From the NCBI RefSeq assembly GCF_011927955.1, contig NZ_JAATJN010000001.1:3410001-3474000 (forward strand): DNA of 64,000 nt, written 5' to 3'. Positions 16,815-25,423 of this stretch are shown here, piece by piece. Under the pieces are notes generated by a model. It searched no databases. It worked only from the letters and a program-made list of their open reading frames with translations, and was not told the DNA's origin. The stretch's first letter is position 1; each line of letters starts with the position of its first letter. This stretch comes from Brevibacterium marinum (GTDB lineage Bacteria > Actinomycetota > Actinomycetes > Actinomycetales > Brevibacteriaceae). The position numbers and the translations under genes were made by a program.

Positions 16815-17753
16815 ATGCACATTGACCAGGTCCCGAACTTCTCCTTGCGCCAACTCTCGTATCTCGTCACCGCGGCCAGATTGGGTACGATCTCAGCCGC
16901 GGCTGCCGAGTTGCACGTCTCGTCCTCGGCGATCTCCGATTCGATCACGACGCTCGAGCACCAGGTGGGCGCGCAGCTCTGCATCCGCAAGAAGGCACAG
17001 GGGCTGATCCTCACCGCAGCGGGAAAACAGATCGCAGCACGGGCGACGAACCTCATCAACGAGGCCAACGACCTGGAGCGTGACCTGAAGACCACGGATG
17101 GTGAGCTGGCCGGACCGATCACGATCGGCTGCTACCCGACCCTGGCTCCGATGATCCTGCCGGTGCTCCTCGCCGAATTCGGTGAGCAGCATCCGCGGGT
17201 GAGCCTCGAGATCGTCGAGACGACACAGGACAAGCTGGCCGGGAAACTGGAATCGGGTGAGATCGACGTCGCTTTCGTCTACGAGACGCTCATTCCGGGG
17301 GCTCCGAATCACGCGCAGCTCTTCGCACAGCCGGCTCATGTCATTCTGGCGGCCGATGATCCCTTTGTCTCACGCGAGACGGTTCGCCTGGAGGATCTGG
17401 TCGATCGCGACATGATCCTCCTCGACTCTCCCCCATCGAGTCAGCACACCCTCGGCATGTTCCATGATCGCGGACTGCAGCCGACGATCCGGCACGCCAC
17501 GACGAGCTACGAGGTGGTGCGCACGCTGGTCGGGCGTGGCCTCGGGTATGGAGTGCTGGTGCAGAGGCTCAAGAACACCGCAAGCTACGAGGGGTACCCG
17601 CTGGTGGTGAAGGAGATCGAGCCGGCGGTCGAGCCGGTCGGGGTTGAGATGATCTGGTCGTCGAGCGCTCGGGTGGCACCAAGAGTCCAGGCGATCATCA
17701 ACTTCGCGGAGACAACCCGTTGGGCAACCCACTCAAACACCGAGTACGCCTGA
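16815..17753 (+). CDS. LysR-family transcriptional regulator
   Basis: A 312-residue regulator with an N-terminal HTH (LSYLVTAARLGTISAAAAEL, SSSAISDSITTLEHQVG) and a co-inducer domain starting GPITIGCYPTLAPMILPVLL. It is transcribed divergently from the P450 fusion gene, with a perfect dyad between them, and is most likely its pathway activator. The inducer is presumably the P450 substrate or a product, which is inference. Confidence 0.9.
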   Translation: MHIDQVPNFSLRQLSYLVTAARLGTISAAAAELHVSSSAISDSITTLEHQVGAQLCIRKKAQGLILTAAGKQIAARATNLINEANDLERDLKTTDGELAGPITIGCYPTLAPMILPVLLAEFGEQHPRVSLEIVETTQDKLAGKLESGEIDVAFVYETLIPGAPNHAQLFAQPAHVILAADDPFVSRETVRLEDLVDRDMILLDSPPSSQHTLGMFHDRGLQPTIRHATTSYEVVRTLVGRGLGYGVLVQRLKNTASYEGYPLVVKEIEPAVEPVGVEMIWSSSARVAPRVQAIINFAETTRWATHSNTEYA

Positions 17754-17811
17754 AGACCGGTTCGCCTCACCGAACAAACCCGTCGGCCGAAGACCTTTGC
17801 AGACGGCAGAT

Positions 17812-18711
17812 TCACTTGGGGTTGAGCGCCCGCTGATAGCCTCGTAATCTCTTCCTGCCGTTCGCGGTCAGACCCCGATTGTCCAGCAGCGCATCAATGC
17901 GATCATCTTCCCCTGACTCGTTTAGACGGTCGATGAGCGACTTGTTGAGCGGCTCCAGGGCATCGGTCCGTGCGGAGACCGTGCCGTAGCTCGCTGAATT
18001 CTTATCTCCCACCTCGGCGAGTTCCTGAACGTAGTGCTCGGTGAAGCTGCTCCACATGTCAGGGGTCAGCAGGTGATGAGGCAGCACCTCGGTGAGCGTC
18101 GATTCCTTTTCTGACGTTCGACCGAATCCGACACGAGTCCACCCGAATCTGCGTTCCCAATGGACGATCTGAACAGCCGCGAGTCGGCACAGCTCTTCCG
18201 GACCCAGGGCCCGGCCTATACCAGTCCACAGTTGGTCGACCTTCTCTGAGATCACGACCTTCGATGCTTCGATAGGGTCCTCTGAGCGGAAGTAGTCGAA
18301 ACCTTCGGTTTCGCAGGCGAGAGTGATGAGTGTGCTCACGGCCTCAACGGCAGGGCGAATCTCCTCACCGGAGCCGGCGGTCAGAGCCGCGAACGATTGT
18401 GTGAAGTGGTCCTTGTAGGTGAACCTCCACCGCGTGCGCTCCTTGGGCGAGACCCGACGGTCGCGTGCAAGATAGGCTCCGGCACGAGCCAGGGCAGCGA
18501 ATTCCTTGACGTCCCTCCGTACTTCTTTGGGCGATGGCGGCGCAGGTGCCGTGACGGTCACCTGTGCCGGATCGATGAGGTCTTCGACCCGTTCTCGCAT
18601 CCGAGCGTCGCCGCGCCAGTAGAGGGTCCACAGCATCCTCTCCAGGTCATCACGGTCGAAGCCTGAGGTTGTGCGGAAGAACTGACTACGATCGAATTTC
18701 TTGGCCACCAC
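17812..18711 (-). CDS. Hypothetical protein, 299 aa
   Basis: I do not recognise this protein. It is soluble, charged and mostly helical, with no signal peptide or membrane segment. Visible features are a DRDDLERMLWTLYWRGDARMRER N-terminal part, a Lys/Arg-rich middle (PKERTRWRFTYKDHFTQ), a WERRFGWTRVGFGR segment, and a C-terminal DDRIDALLDNRGLTANGRKR. The composition and third-position GC look like the neighbours, so it is probably real. The ATG at 18711 has no strong ribosome site. It is divergent from the unrecognised 595-residue gene, with about 100 bases between, and convergent with a LysR gene. Confidence 0.7.
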   Translation of the reverse strand: MVAKKFDRSQFFRTTSGFDRDDLERMLWTLYWRGDARMRERVEDLIDPAQVTVTAPAPPSPKEVRRDVKEFAALARAGAYLARDRRVSPKERTRWRFTYKDHFTQSFAALTAGSGEEIRPAVEAVSTLITLACETEGFDYFRSEDPIEASKVVISEKVDQLWTGIGRALGPEELCRLAAVQIVHWERRFGWTRVGFGRTSEKESTLTEVLPHHLLTPDMWSSFTEHYVQELAEVGDKNSASYGTVSARTDALEPLNKSLIDRLNESGEDDRIDALLDNRGLTANGRKRLRGYQRALNPK

Positions 18712-18812
18712 CCGTTCAGAGTAGCAATCGCATGCGCGGCAGACCCATCGACATCCACGGCCAGCCCATCAGAACGAGTGCACCCCCACCGCCCATGGAC
18801 TAACGTGGAACC

Positions 18813-20600
18813 ATGCCATCACAGCCCCCGCAGTCGCCGAGCGATGAGGCCGAGTTCCTTGCCGAACTTTCCGAGCTCCTCGCCGATCCGAGTCCTGTGC
18901 CCCTGCTGATGGCAGCGAGTGCCATGGGCTTCACCGCCAATGTCGACGAAGACGATGGTTCTGCCCCGTTCTCGATGCCAACCAAGGTCGAGTCGAACCC
19001 GGCCTCGGAGCCGTTCCTCGCTCTCACCTCGGCGATGGTGGACTCTGCCGCTCCGGAGACCGACGCACTCCTGCTCGTCTGGGCCGCCATGTTCGACGAT
19101 TCCCTGCTGCGACGACGCATCCACCGCACCGTCAAGCCCAGATCGGCATCATTGCCCGAGTGGGTCCGCAGTCTCGACTCGATATCACCTGTCGCTGCCG
19201 CCTCACTGCGCCACGAGCTCGGCCACGAAGAGACGCTGTTCGTCGAATTCTCGCTGACGGGGCAGCCAGTCACGATGGCCGTCGCAGTGACACGACTGGG
19301 CGTTCCCTACCTCGAAGACTGCTATCCGATCGACGACACAATCGACTCGATCCAGCAACTGTCCGCCGGCAATCCAGAGATACCGTCTGAGCACATCGAA
19401 CTGACGCTGGCGGATGCACGCGCCCGGATCGAGGAGTTCGTCGAGCACGGCGACCACATAATGCCGCCCACGGAAACCGACACCTGGCCCTCGGTAAGAC
19501 TGCTCCTGGCCTGGATGCTGCGGCTCCTGCCTGAGGGCGGTGATCTTGAACAGCCACACGAGTGGACCGAAGAAGAGCTCGACGGTCTGGTCGCTGATTT
19601 TCTTGCTTCGCCCTGGGCTCGAGAGATCCAGTCCGATGCCGGGATGCACGCTGAACGTCTCTTCGACTTTCAGCTCACCCATGGGTCCGGTGAACCGCTG
19701 AGATGGGGCGCGACCGCTGTCAATATGGTCATGGGCGATCTCTACCCGCGCAAGGTCCTCGCTGATGACGAGTTCATGCTCAGCATGCCCACAGTCCTTG
19801 CCGCACTGGTGCAATTCGCCAATGAACTCTCAGGCACCTCGCCGGAATTCACAACCTCGGCGCTCGAAGCGATTGATGAAGCACTCCCCGAGTACCGCCG
19901 ACGAGTGGCCCAAGGGTCAAGCGTTTCCGAGTCGCCTGCTTCCGGACTCGCAGAACTTCTGGGTCTGCCACCGGACATCGAAATTCCACAGGACCTTGTC
20001 GAACAGCTCGGTGCCATGGGCCTCGGCCCGAACTCTGGACGGGGGTTCGATCCGCTGACGATCAGTCCGGAAGGCGCCGAGTTCCTGAGAGAAGAGCTTC
20101 GTTTGCGGGCAGGCGGTGAGGACGATCTCGCCGCCCTCGATGAGGAGCCACTGCCCGCCGAGGACTTGAACACCGATGGCATCAGCCCGAAGGTGCTCCC
20201 CCAAGTACAGGCACTGGCCGCCGACCTGGCCCGCTTCGCCGACGCCCATTTCCGAGACCCGGAGATGACGACCGCTGTGCTGCGGATCCTGAATCTCACG
20301 GCTCGGACGAACCCCGGAGCATTCCGTCGGGGCTTCGCCCACCCGCCGGCGATTGCCGCACTGTGTTGGATCGCAGGAAAGAACAACCGGTGGTTCATCG
20401 CCGAGGTTCGCCAGCGCACGATTCAGACGATGACCTTTGCCGCTGGGGCCACGACACAGCCGACTGCACGTGCGAAGTCGATGCTCAAGAACGTGTCCTA
20501 CTCGCTGGAGGACCAGGAGCTCGATCTGGGTGATCCTGCGCTGCTGACATCACTGGCGCGGGCAGACATCATTGCGATGCGCGATGCCGTTATCGAGTGA
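18813..20600 (+). CDS. Hypothetical protein, 595 aa (C-terminal region possibly DUF6398-like)
   Basis: A 595-residue acidic, soluble protein without signal peptide or membrane helices. It has many Glu/Asp-rich helical stretches. The C-terminal ~130 residues (LAADLARFADAHFRDPE, then HPPAIAALCWIAGKNNRWF, then ARAKSMLKNV) have the layout of the small helical DUF6398-type domain: a helical bundle followed by an HTH-like part. This link is tentative. The start ATG at 18813 is the first in the frame and lies 101 bases from the divergent hypothetical gene. The pair has no evident tie to the catabolic operons around it. Confidence 0.7.
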   Translation: MPSQPPQSPSDEAEFLAELSELLADPSPVPLLMAASAMGFTANVDEDDGSAPFSMPTKVESNPASEPFLALTSAMVDSAAPETDALLLVWAAMFDDSLLRRRIHRTVKPRSASLPEWVRSLDSISPVAAASLRHELGHEETLFVEFSLTGQPVTMAVAVTRLGVPYLEDCYPIDDTIDSIQQLSAGNPEIPSEHIELTLADARARIEEFVEHGDHIMPPTETDTWPSVRLLLAWMLRLLPEGGDLEQPHEWTEEELDGLVADFLASPWAREIQSDAGMHAERLFDFQLTHGSGEPLRWGATAVNMVMGDLYPRKVLADDEFMLSMPTVLAALVQFANELSGTSPEFTTSALEAIDEALPEYRRRVAQGSSVSESPASGLAELLGLPPDIEIPQDLVEQLGAMGLGPNSGRGFDPLTISPEGAEFLREELRLRAGGEDDLAALDEEPLPAEDLNTDGISPKVLPQVQALAADLARFADAHFRDPEMTTAVLRILNLTARTNPGAFRRGFAHPPAIAALCWIAGKNNRWFIAEVRQRTIQTMTFAAGATTQPTARAKSMLKNVSYSLEDQELDLGDPALLTSLARADIIAMRDAVIE

Positions 20601-20640
20601 TGGCCGGAGGGGCTGGCGCAGCAGGTGGGCGTCACAGGAA

Positions 20641-21447
20641 TCACCAGAATTCCGTCGACTCCCCCGTAAAGAACCCTGAAATTGCGGTGCTTTCCTGCTT
20701 CCGCAATCCAGCATCCATGCTTCGAAACAGCTCGCCCTGCACAGTTCCCGGCCACCCATCGGGCAATAGCTCTGCGGGTAACTGTGGATCCGTGCGGCTC
20801 AAAGTCAGCCAATCGAAGTGCAGTTCCACGCGCTTGACCAGCGCATCCACCGGCGTCAACGACTCAGCACTGACCTTCCGCCACTTCGCACCGAACTCCG
20901 CATAGTCTTCTGCCAAATCCTTTAGCTCAAAAGCATCGACGAGCATGGCCTCCGTCGTCGGCGGCTGAGGCGTTCCATAGACGACGATCGGCGAGATCTC
21001 CGCCTGCTCCGGGCCGAGAATCGTGGCGACATCATGCTCCCCAGGAGCCACCCACGGCCCGCCGTCGACCTGCCCGAAGCCGGCCCAGGACAGCCGCGAC
21101 GCCATCTGATGGCGCAGAGTCCGCTTCGACTCGGGCACCTGGATGCGCACAAACGTCCACCGGCCATCCCAGTCCTGCGGCTGCCAGCCGGCGAACATCT
21201 TCTCCTGGCCCTCACGCAGGACCACCCGGCCACGATCGGACAGAGTGTAGAAGGTCTTCCGACCTTCCTTGTGCCGCACGATGAAGTTCTTTGCCGTCAT
21301 CCGCTGCAACACGGACCTCGCTGCCGACTCCCCCACGCCGAGCTTGCCCATGACGAACACGATCGAGGCACCGCTGAGCGGCCTGGGGTCATCGAGCATG
21401 TGCAGGCCGGCGAGCGCAAAGAAGAGTGACTGTGGGTGAACCGTCAT
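20641..21447 (-). CDS. PaaX-family transcriptional regulator
   Basis: A 268-residue protein with the PaaX layout: N-terminal winged-helix domain (LSGASIVFVMGKLGVGESAARSVLQRM, then KNFIVRHKEGRKTFYTLSDRG), a central ferredoxin-like domain (DGRWTFVRIQVPESKRTLRHQM, then LSWAGFGQVDGGPWVAPGEH), and a helical C-terminus. The best-known PaaX represses phenylacetate genes and responds to phenylacetyl-CoA. Here it is divergent from an operon with acyl-CoA ligases and beta-oxidation-like enzymes, so it probably represses that operon and is released by an aryl- or acyl-CoA intermediate. Confidence 0.88.
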   Translation of the reverse strand: MTVHPQSLFFALAGLHMLDDPRPLSGASIVFVMGKLGVGESAARSVLQRMTAKNFIVRHKEGRKTFYTLSDRGRVVLREGQEKMFAGWQPQDWDGRWTFVRIQVPESKRTLRHQMASRLSWAGFGQVDGGPWVAPGEHDVATILGPEQAEISPIVVYGTPQPPTTEAMLVDAFELKDLAEDYAEFGAKWRKVSAESLTPVDALVKRVELHFDWLTLSRTDPQLPAELLPDGWPGTVQGELFRSMDAGLRKQESTAISGFFTGESTEFW

Positions 21448-21500
21448 GCCCCTACTTTACGGTCCCAGGATCACTCCGAAACATCAATTAATCGCATTTC

Positions 21501-21514
21501 GTTGACGTTACAAC
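21501..21514. promoter_or_regulatory. Weak operator candidate upstream of the PaaX-linked operon
   Basis: Short inverted repeat GTTG-N6-CAAC within an AT-richer stretch between the divergent PaaX-type gene and the transporter gene. It is the only clear dyad in this 190-base gap; the arms are short. Confidence 0.3.
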
Positions 21515-21637
21515 AAACTCCTGCATAGTATTGAGAGCGGCCCCGTCAGCGGCGATCGGGCTCCTTCCCAGCACAGAACATCGCACAGAACAACCAGCAA
21601 ACTCGACCACACGAGCCACACAATCAGCGAGGATCAC

Positions 21638-23026
21638 ATGGCTTCCACGAAATCGCCAGAGAAATCGACACCGATGCTCAAACGCGCAGCCGCCTCGGCG
21701 TACCTGGGCAGCGTCATCGAGTATTACGACTTCTTCGTCTACTCCGTCTGCGCGGCACTCGTCTTCAAAGACGTCTTCTTCTCGAACCTCACCCCGGCCA
21801 TCGGCACACTGGCCAGCCTGGCCACCTTCGCCACCGGCTACCTGGCTCGCCCACTGGGCGGCATCATCTTCGGTCACTTCGGCGACAAGCTCGGCCGCAA
21901 ACGCATGCTCGTCGTCAGCATGTTCACCATCGGCATCGCATCGACCGCGATCGGGCTGCTGCCGACCTACGACCAAGCTGGTCTCATCGCTCCCGTTCTC
22001 CTCATCCTCATCCGCGTCATCCAGGGCGTGGCCATCGGCGGCGAATGGGGAGGCGCCATGCTCATGTCCGCCGAGCATGCCACCAAGAACCGCGGCTTCT
22101 GGGCCAGCTTCACCAGCGCCGGCGCACCCACCGGCCAGCTCGTCTCCGCTCTCGTCATCGCCGGTACCCTGGCCGCCATGGGCCCCGAGACCTTCATCGC
22201 CTGGGGCTGGCGACTGCCCTTCCTCGCCTCGATCCTGCTGCTGATCATCGGCGTGATCGTCCGCTCCGCCGTCGACGAGTCCCCAGAGTTCATAGCGGCG
22301 AAGTCACGCACACCCAAGAAGGGGCTTCCGATCCTCGCGACCCTGCGCAAGCAGCCGCTGACCCTGCTGTTCTCCGTCGGTGTCGGCCTGTCGGCGTTCA
22401 TGTTCCAGGGTCTGCTCACCACCTACTCGGTGGCCTACGGCGTCCAGATCGGCATCGAACGGCAGACGATCCTCAACGCTCTGTCCTTCTCCTCGTTCTT
22501 CGCGATCTTCGGCATCATCGGCTGGTCCCGCCTCTCCGACACCATCGGTCGCCGCCCACTCGTCATCGCCGGAGCCGTGTTCATCGCCATCTGGGGCTTC
22601 GCCCTCTTCCCGATGCTCGACACGAAGAACGGCGTCATCATCACCATCGGCATGGTCGTCGGCCAAGGCATCATCCATCCGATGATCTACGGACCCTTGG
22701 CCGGCCTCTACTCGGAACTCTTCGACACCGAGCACCGCTACACCGGTGCCTCCCTGGGCTACCAGATCGCCGGCATCGGCGCGGGCATCTCTCCCGTTCT
22801 CTTCGCCGCGATCATGAGCTCCACCGGATCACCGTCGACGATCCCGCTGTCCCTGGTCCTCCTCGTCATCGCCGCCATCAGCATCCTGTGCATCTGGCGA
22901 CTCGGTGAGACGAAGTCACGCAACCTGTCCGAACAGCGCTTCGCCGAGACTCCGCCCGCCACCGGTGCTCCGGCAGGCACCTCGACCGACACCCCACCGG
23001 CAGCCATGGAAGGACCCAATCAGTGA
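21638..23026 (+). CDS. MFS transporter, MHS family
   Basis: A 462-residue, 12-helix symporter with MHS signatures (LGSVIEYYDFFVYSVCAALVF; FGHFGDKLGRKRMLV; RVIQGVAIGGEWGGAMLM). It is the first gene of a six-gene operon; its stop overlaps the GTG start of the acyl-CoA ligase gene by 4 bases. The related Rhodococcus coumarate cluster also carries an MFS importer. Likely role is proton-coupled uptake of the aromatic or branched acid activated by the next gene. Confidence 0.88.
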   Translation: MASTKSPEKSTPMLKRAAASAYLGSVIEYYDFFVYSVCAALVFKDVFFSNLTPAIGTLASLATFATGYLARPLGGIIFGHFGDKLGRKRMLVVSMFTIGIASTAIGLLPTYDQAGLIAPVLLILIRVIQGVAIGGEWGGAMLMSAEHATKNRGFWASFTSAGAPTGQLVSALVIAGTLAAMGPETFIAWGWRLPFLASILLLIIGVIVRSAVDESPEFIAAKSRTPKKGLPILATLRKQPLTLLFSVGVGLSAFMFQGLLTTYSVAYGVQIGIERQTILNALSFSSFFAIFGIIGWSRLSDTIGRRPLVIAGAVFIAIWGFALFPMLDTKNGVIITIGMVVGQGIIHPMIYGPLAGLYSELFDTEHRYTGASLGYQIAGIGAGISPVLFAAIMSSTGSPSTIPLSLVLLVIAAISILCIWRLGETKSRNLSEQRFAETPPATGAPAGTSTDTPPAAMEGPNQ

Positions 23027-24591
23027 CCTTCACCCACCCCAGCCTGGCCCGGCTCTCCGAACGCCAGGCCACCGACTACGGCGAGAAGACCGCCATCACC
23101 TTCGCCGGCATCCGGTATTCCTACGCCCAAATGCACGCACGCACCCTGGCCTGCGCCGCTGACCTTCGCGCTCGCGGTGTTCGCCGAGGTGACCGCATCG
23201 CCTACCTCGGGCCCAACCACCCGGCGACGATCGTCGTCCTGCTGGCCTGCCTGCGGCTGGGGGCGATCTTCATTCCGCTCAACTGGCGCCTGGCCCCGGC
23301 CGAGCTCGACTACCAGCTGACCCTCGCCGAGGTGACCCGCCTCTACGTCGCCCCCGAGATGTCCGAGACCGCGGCAGGACTCACGGCCGACGCGGGCCAG
23401 GAAACGGTTCGCTGGGAGGAAACGACCACCTCGGCGCCGGTATCGATTGTGCCTGCGGCCGAGGTCGACGGTGACGAGCCGGCGTTCCTGCTCTTCACCT
23501 CCGGAACGACCGGGAGGCCCAAGGGGGCGGTGCTCTCACACGCCAACCTGCTGTGGAACTCCTTCAACCTCCTCCTCAACTCGGACCTCACCGCCGCCGA
23601 CGTCACCCTGGTCACCGCTCCCCTGTTCCACGTCATCGGCCTCGACCAGCAGGTGATGACCAGCTACCTGCGCGGTGGCCACATGCTCATCGAGTCCAAA
23701 TGGGATGTGGATCGGGCCTTCGACGCCATCGAGCACGAAGGTCTGACCTGGATGGCCGGGGTGACGACCATGTTCGCCGACATGCTCCAATCGCCGAGGT
23801 GGAACACGGCCGACCTGTCCTCACTGCGGTTCGTCAACTCCGGTGGCGCCCCGATTCCGGTCTCCCTCATCGAAGCATTTCAGGCCAAGGACATCATGTT
23901 CTGCCAGGGTTACGGACTCACCGAGACCTCCCCTGGGTGCACCTTCCTGCCTGCCGCGAACGCCCTGGACAAACCAGGGTCGGCGGGACGGGCCGTGCCC
24001 TTCACCGAGGTCGAGGTCCGCGATGCCTCGGACAATGTGTGCTCGGCCGGAGTCAAGGGTGAGATCGTCGTCCGCGGACCCAATGTCACCAACGGCTACT
24101 GGAACAACCAGGCCGCGACCGATGCGGCGTTCTCCCCCGGCGGCTGGTTCCACACCGGTGACATCGGCTACCTCGACGACGACGGGTTCCTCTTCATCGT
24201 CGACCGGCTCAAGGACATGTTCATCTCCGGTGGGGAAAACGTCTACCCCGCCGAGGTGGAATCCGCCCTCTTCGACCACCCCGCCGTGGCCGAGGCCGCC
24301 GTCGTCGCAGCCAACGACGACCGGTGGGGCGAAGTCGGGCACGCCTTCGTCATCCTTGCAGCCTCTGAGGCCGGGGCTGACGCTGCGGCGTCTCCACCGA
24401 CGAGTGAAGAGCTGCGCGAGTTCCTGCTCACTCGTCTGGCCAAGTACAAGGTGCCGAAGTACTTCGACCTCGTCGACGAACTCCCGCGCACCGGTTCAGG
24501 CAAGGTCCACAAAGTCTCCCTGCGCACCACCGGAGGCCTCGGCGCACACTCGACCAACACAGCACCAGCACCATCGAAGGACAACGCATGA
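23023..24591 (+). CDS. AMP-dependent acyl-CoA synthetase
   Basis: A 522-residue ANL-superfamily ligase. It has the AMP-binding P-loop LLFTSGTTGRPKGAVLSH, the GYGLTETSPG motif, the DRLKDMFISGGENVYPAEVE hinge region and the C-terminal PRTGSGKVHK with catalytic Lys. It would activate a carboxylic acid to its CoA thioester with ATP. It starts with GTG, overlapping the transporter stop, and its stop overlaps the ATG of the enoyl-CoA hydratase gene (ATGA), so all are coupled. Context suggests an arylpropenoate or similar acid; sequence alone does not fix the substrate. Confidence 0.9.
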   Translation: MTFTHPSLARLSERQATDYGEKTAITFAGIRYSYAQMHARTLACAADLRARGVRRGDRIAYLGPNHPATIVVLLACLRLGAIFIPLNWRLAPAELDYQLTLAEVTRLYVAPEMSETAAGLTADAGQETVRWEETTTSAPVSIVPAAEVDGDEPAFLLFTSGTTGRPKGAVLSHANLLWNSFNLLLNSDLTAADVTLVTAPLFHVIGLDQQVMTSYLRGGHMLIESKWDVDRAFDAIEHEGLTWMAGVTTMFADMLQSPRWNTADLSSLRFVNSGGAPIPVSLIEAFQAKDIMFCQGYGLTETSPGCTFLPAANALDKPGSAGRAVPFTEVEVRDASDNVCSAGVKGEIVVRGPNVTNGYWNNQAATDAAFSPGGWFHTGDIGYLDDDGFLFIVDRLKDMFISGGENVYPAEVESALFDHPAVAEAAVVAANDDRWGEVGHAFVILAASEAGADAAASPPTSEELREFLLTRLAKYKVPKYFDLVDELPRTGSGKVHKVSLRTTGGLGAHSTNTAPAPSKDNA

Positions 24592-25412
24592 CCAACGCCA
24601 CCTCTTCTCACCTCACGGACGTCTCTTCGCAGCCGTCCACGACCGATATCTCCGAGACCCTGCGCTTCACCACCGAGGGCAACATCGGCATCCTCACACT
24701 CGACCGTCCGGCCAAACGCAATGCCCTCGACGACGCGACGGTGGCGGCCCTGGGCGAGTTCTTCCGCACCCCGCCCGAGGTCTCGGCGATCGTGCTGACG
24801 ACCGTCGGCGATCACTTCTGCGCCGGTCTCGACCTGTCCGAGATGGCCGAACGAGACGCCGTGGCGGGCCTCCACCATTCCCGCGGCTGGCACAAGACGA
24901 TGGGCATGATCACCGAATCCGAGATTCCCGTCGTCGCCGTGCTTCAGGGCGGGGTCATCGGCGGTGGCCTCGAACTCGCCACTGCCGCCCACCTGCGGGT
25001 GGCCGAAGACTCCGCCTATTTCGCTCTGCCCGAAGGCAAGCGCGGACTCTTCGTCGGCGGCGGCGCCTCGGTGCGAGTGCCCCGGCTGATCGGTCTCAGT
25101 CGTGTCCAGGACATGATGCTCACCGGCCGAAAGTTCGACGCCGCCGAGGCAGAGGCGATCGGCCTCGTCAACTACCGGGTGCCCGTCGGCGACGGCCTGG
25201 CCAAGGCCAAGGAGCTCGCCGCCTCGATCGCGTCGAACTCCCCGGTGACGAACTATGCGATCACCCAGACCCTGCCGCGCATCGTCGAATCCGGCCGCGA
25301 CGAGGGCTACATGATGGAATCCCTCATGGCCTCCGTCGCCCAGTCGAGCACCGAGGCCAAGGACCTCATGCGGTCCTTCCTCGACGGCTCCGGCCCCAAG
25401 GTCAACAAGTGA
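24588..25412 (+). CDS. Enoyl-CoA hydratase/isomerase family protein
   Basis: A 274-residue crotonase-fold protein. The oxyanion-hole motifs are SAIVLTTVGDHFCAGLDLSE and GGVIGGGLELATAAHLRVAE. A Glu suitable for catalysis lies in ALPEGKRGLFVGGG. It would hydrate the double bond of an enoyl-CoA made by the upstream ligase. A ~25-residue Ser/Thr-rich N-terminal extension precedes the domain. Coupled to the ligase by a 4-base overlap. Confidence 0.88.
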   Translation: MTNATSSHLTDVSSQPSTTDISETLRFTTEGNIGILTLDRPAKRNALDDATVAALGEFFRTPPEVSAIVLTTVGDHFCAGLDLSEMAERDAVAGLHHSRGWHKTMGMITESEIPVVAVLQGGVIGGGLELATAAHLRVAEDSAYFALPEGKRGLFVGGGASVRVPRLIGLSRVQDMMLTGRKFDAAEAEAIGLVNYRVPVGDGLAKAKELAASIASNSPVTNYAITQTLPRIVESGRDEGYMMESLMASVAQSSTEAKDLMRSFLDGSGPKVNK

Positions 25413-25423
25413 GGAACTCCGAC

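Noticed and set aside
23843..25423. Open frame upstream of the acetoacetate-CoA ligase start
   Set aside because: It overlaps the ligase and hydratase genes in another frame and has Pro/Arg/Ser-rich shadow composition; the true start is at 25424.
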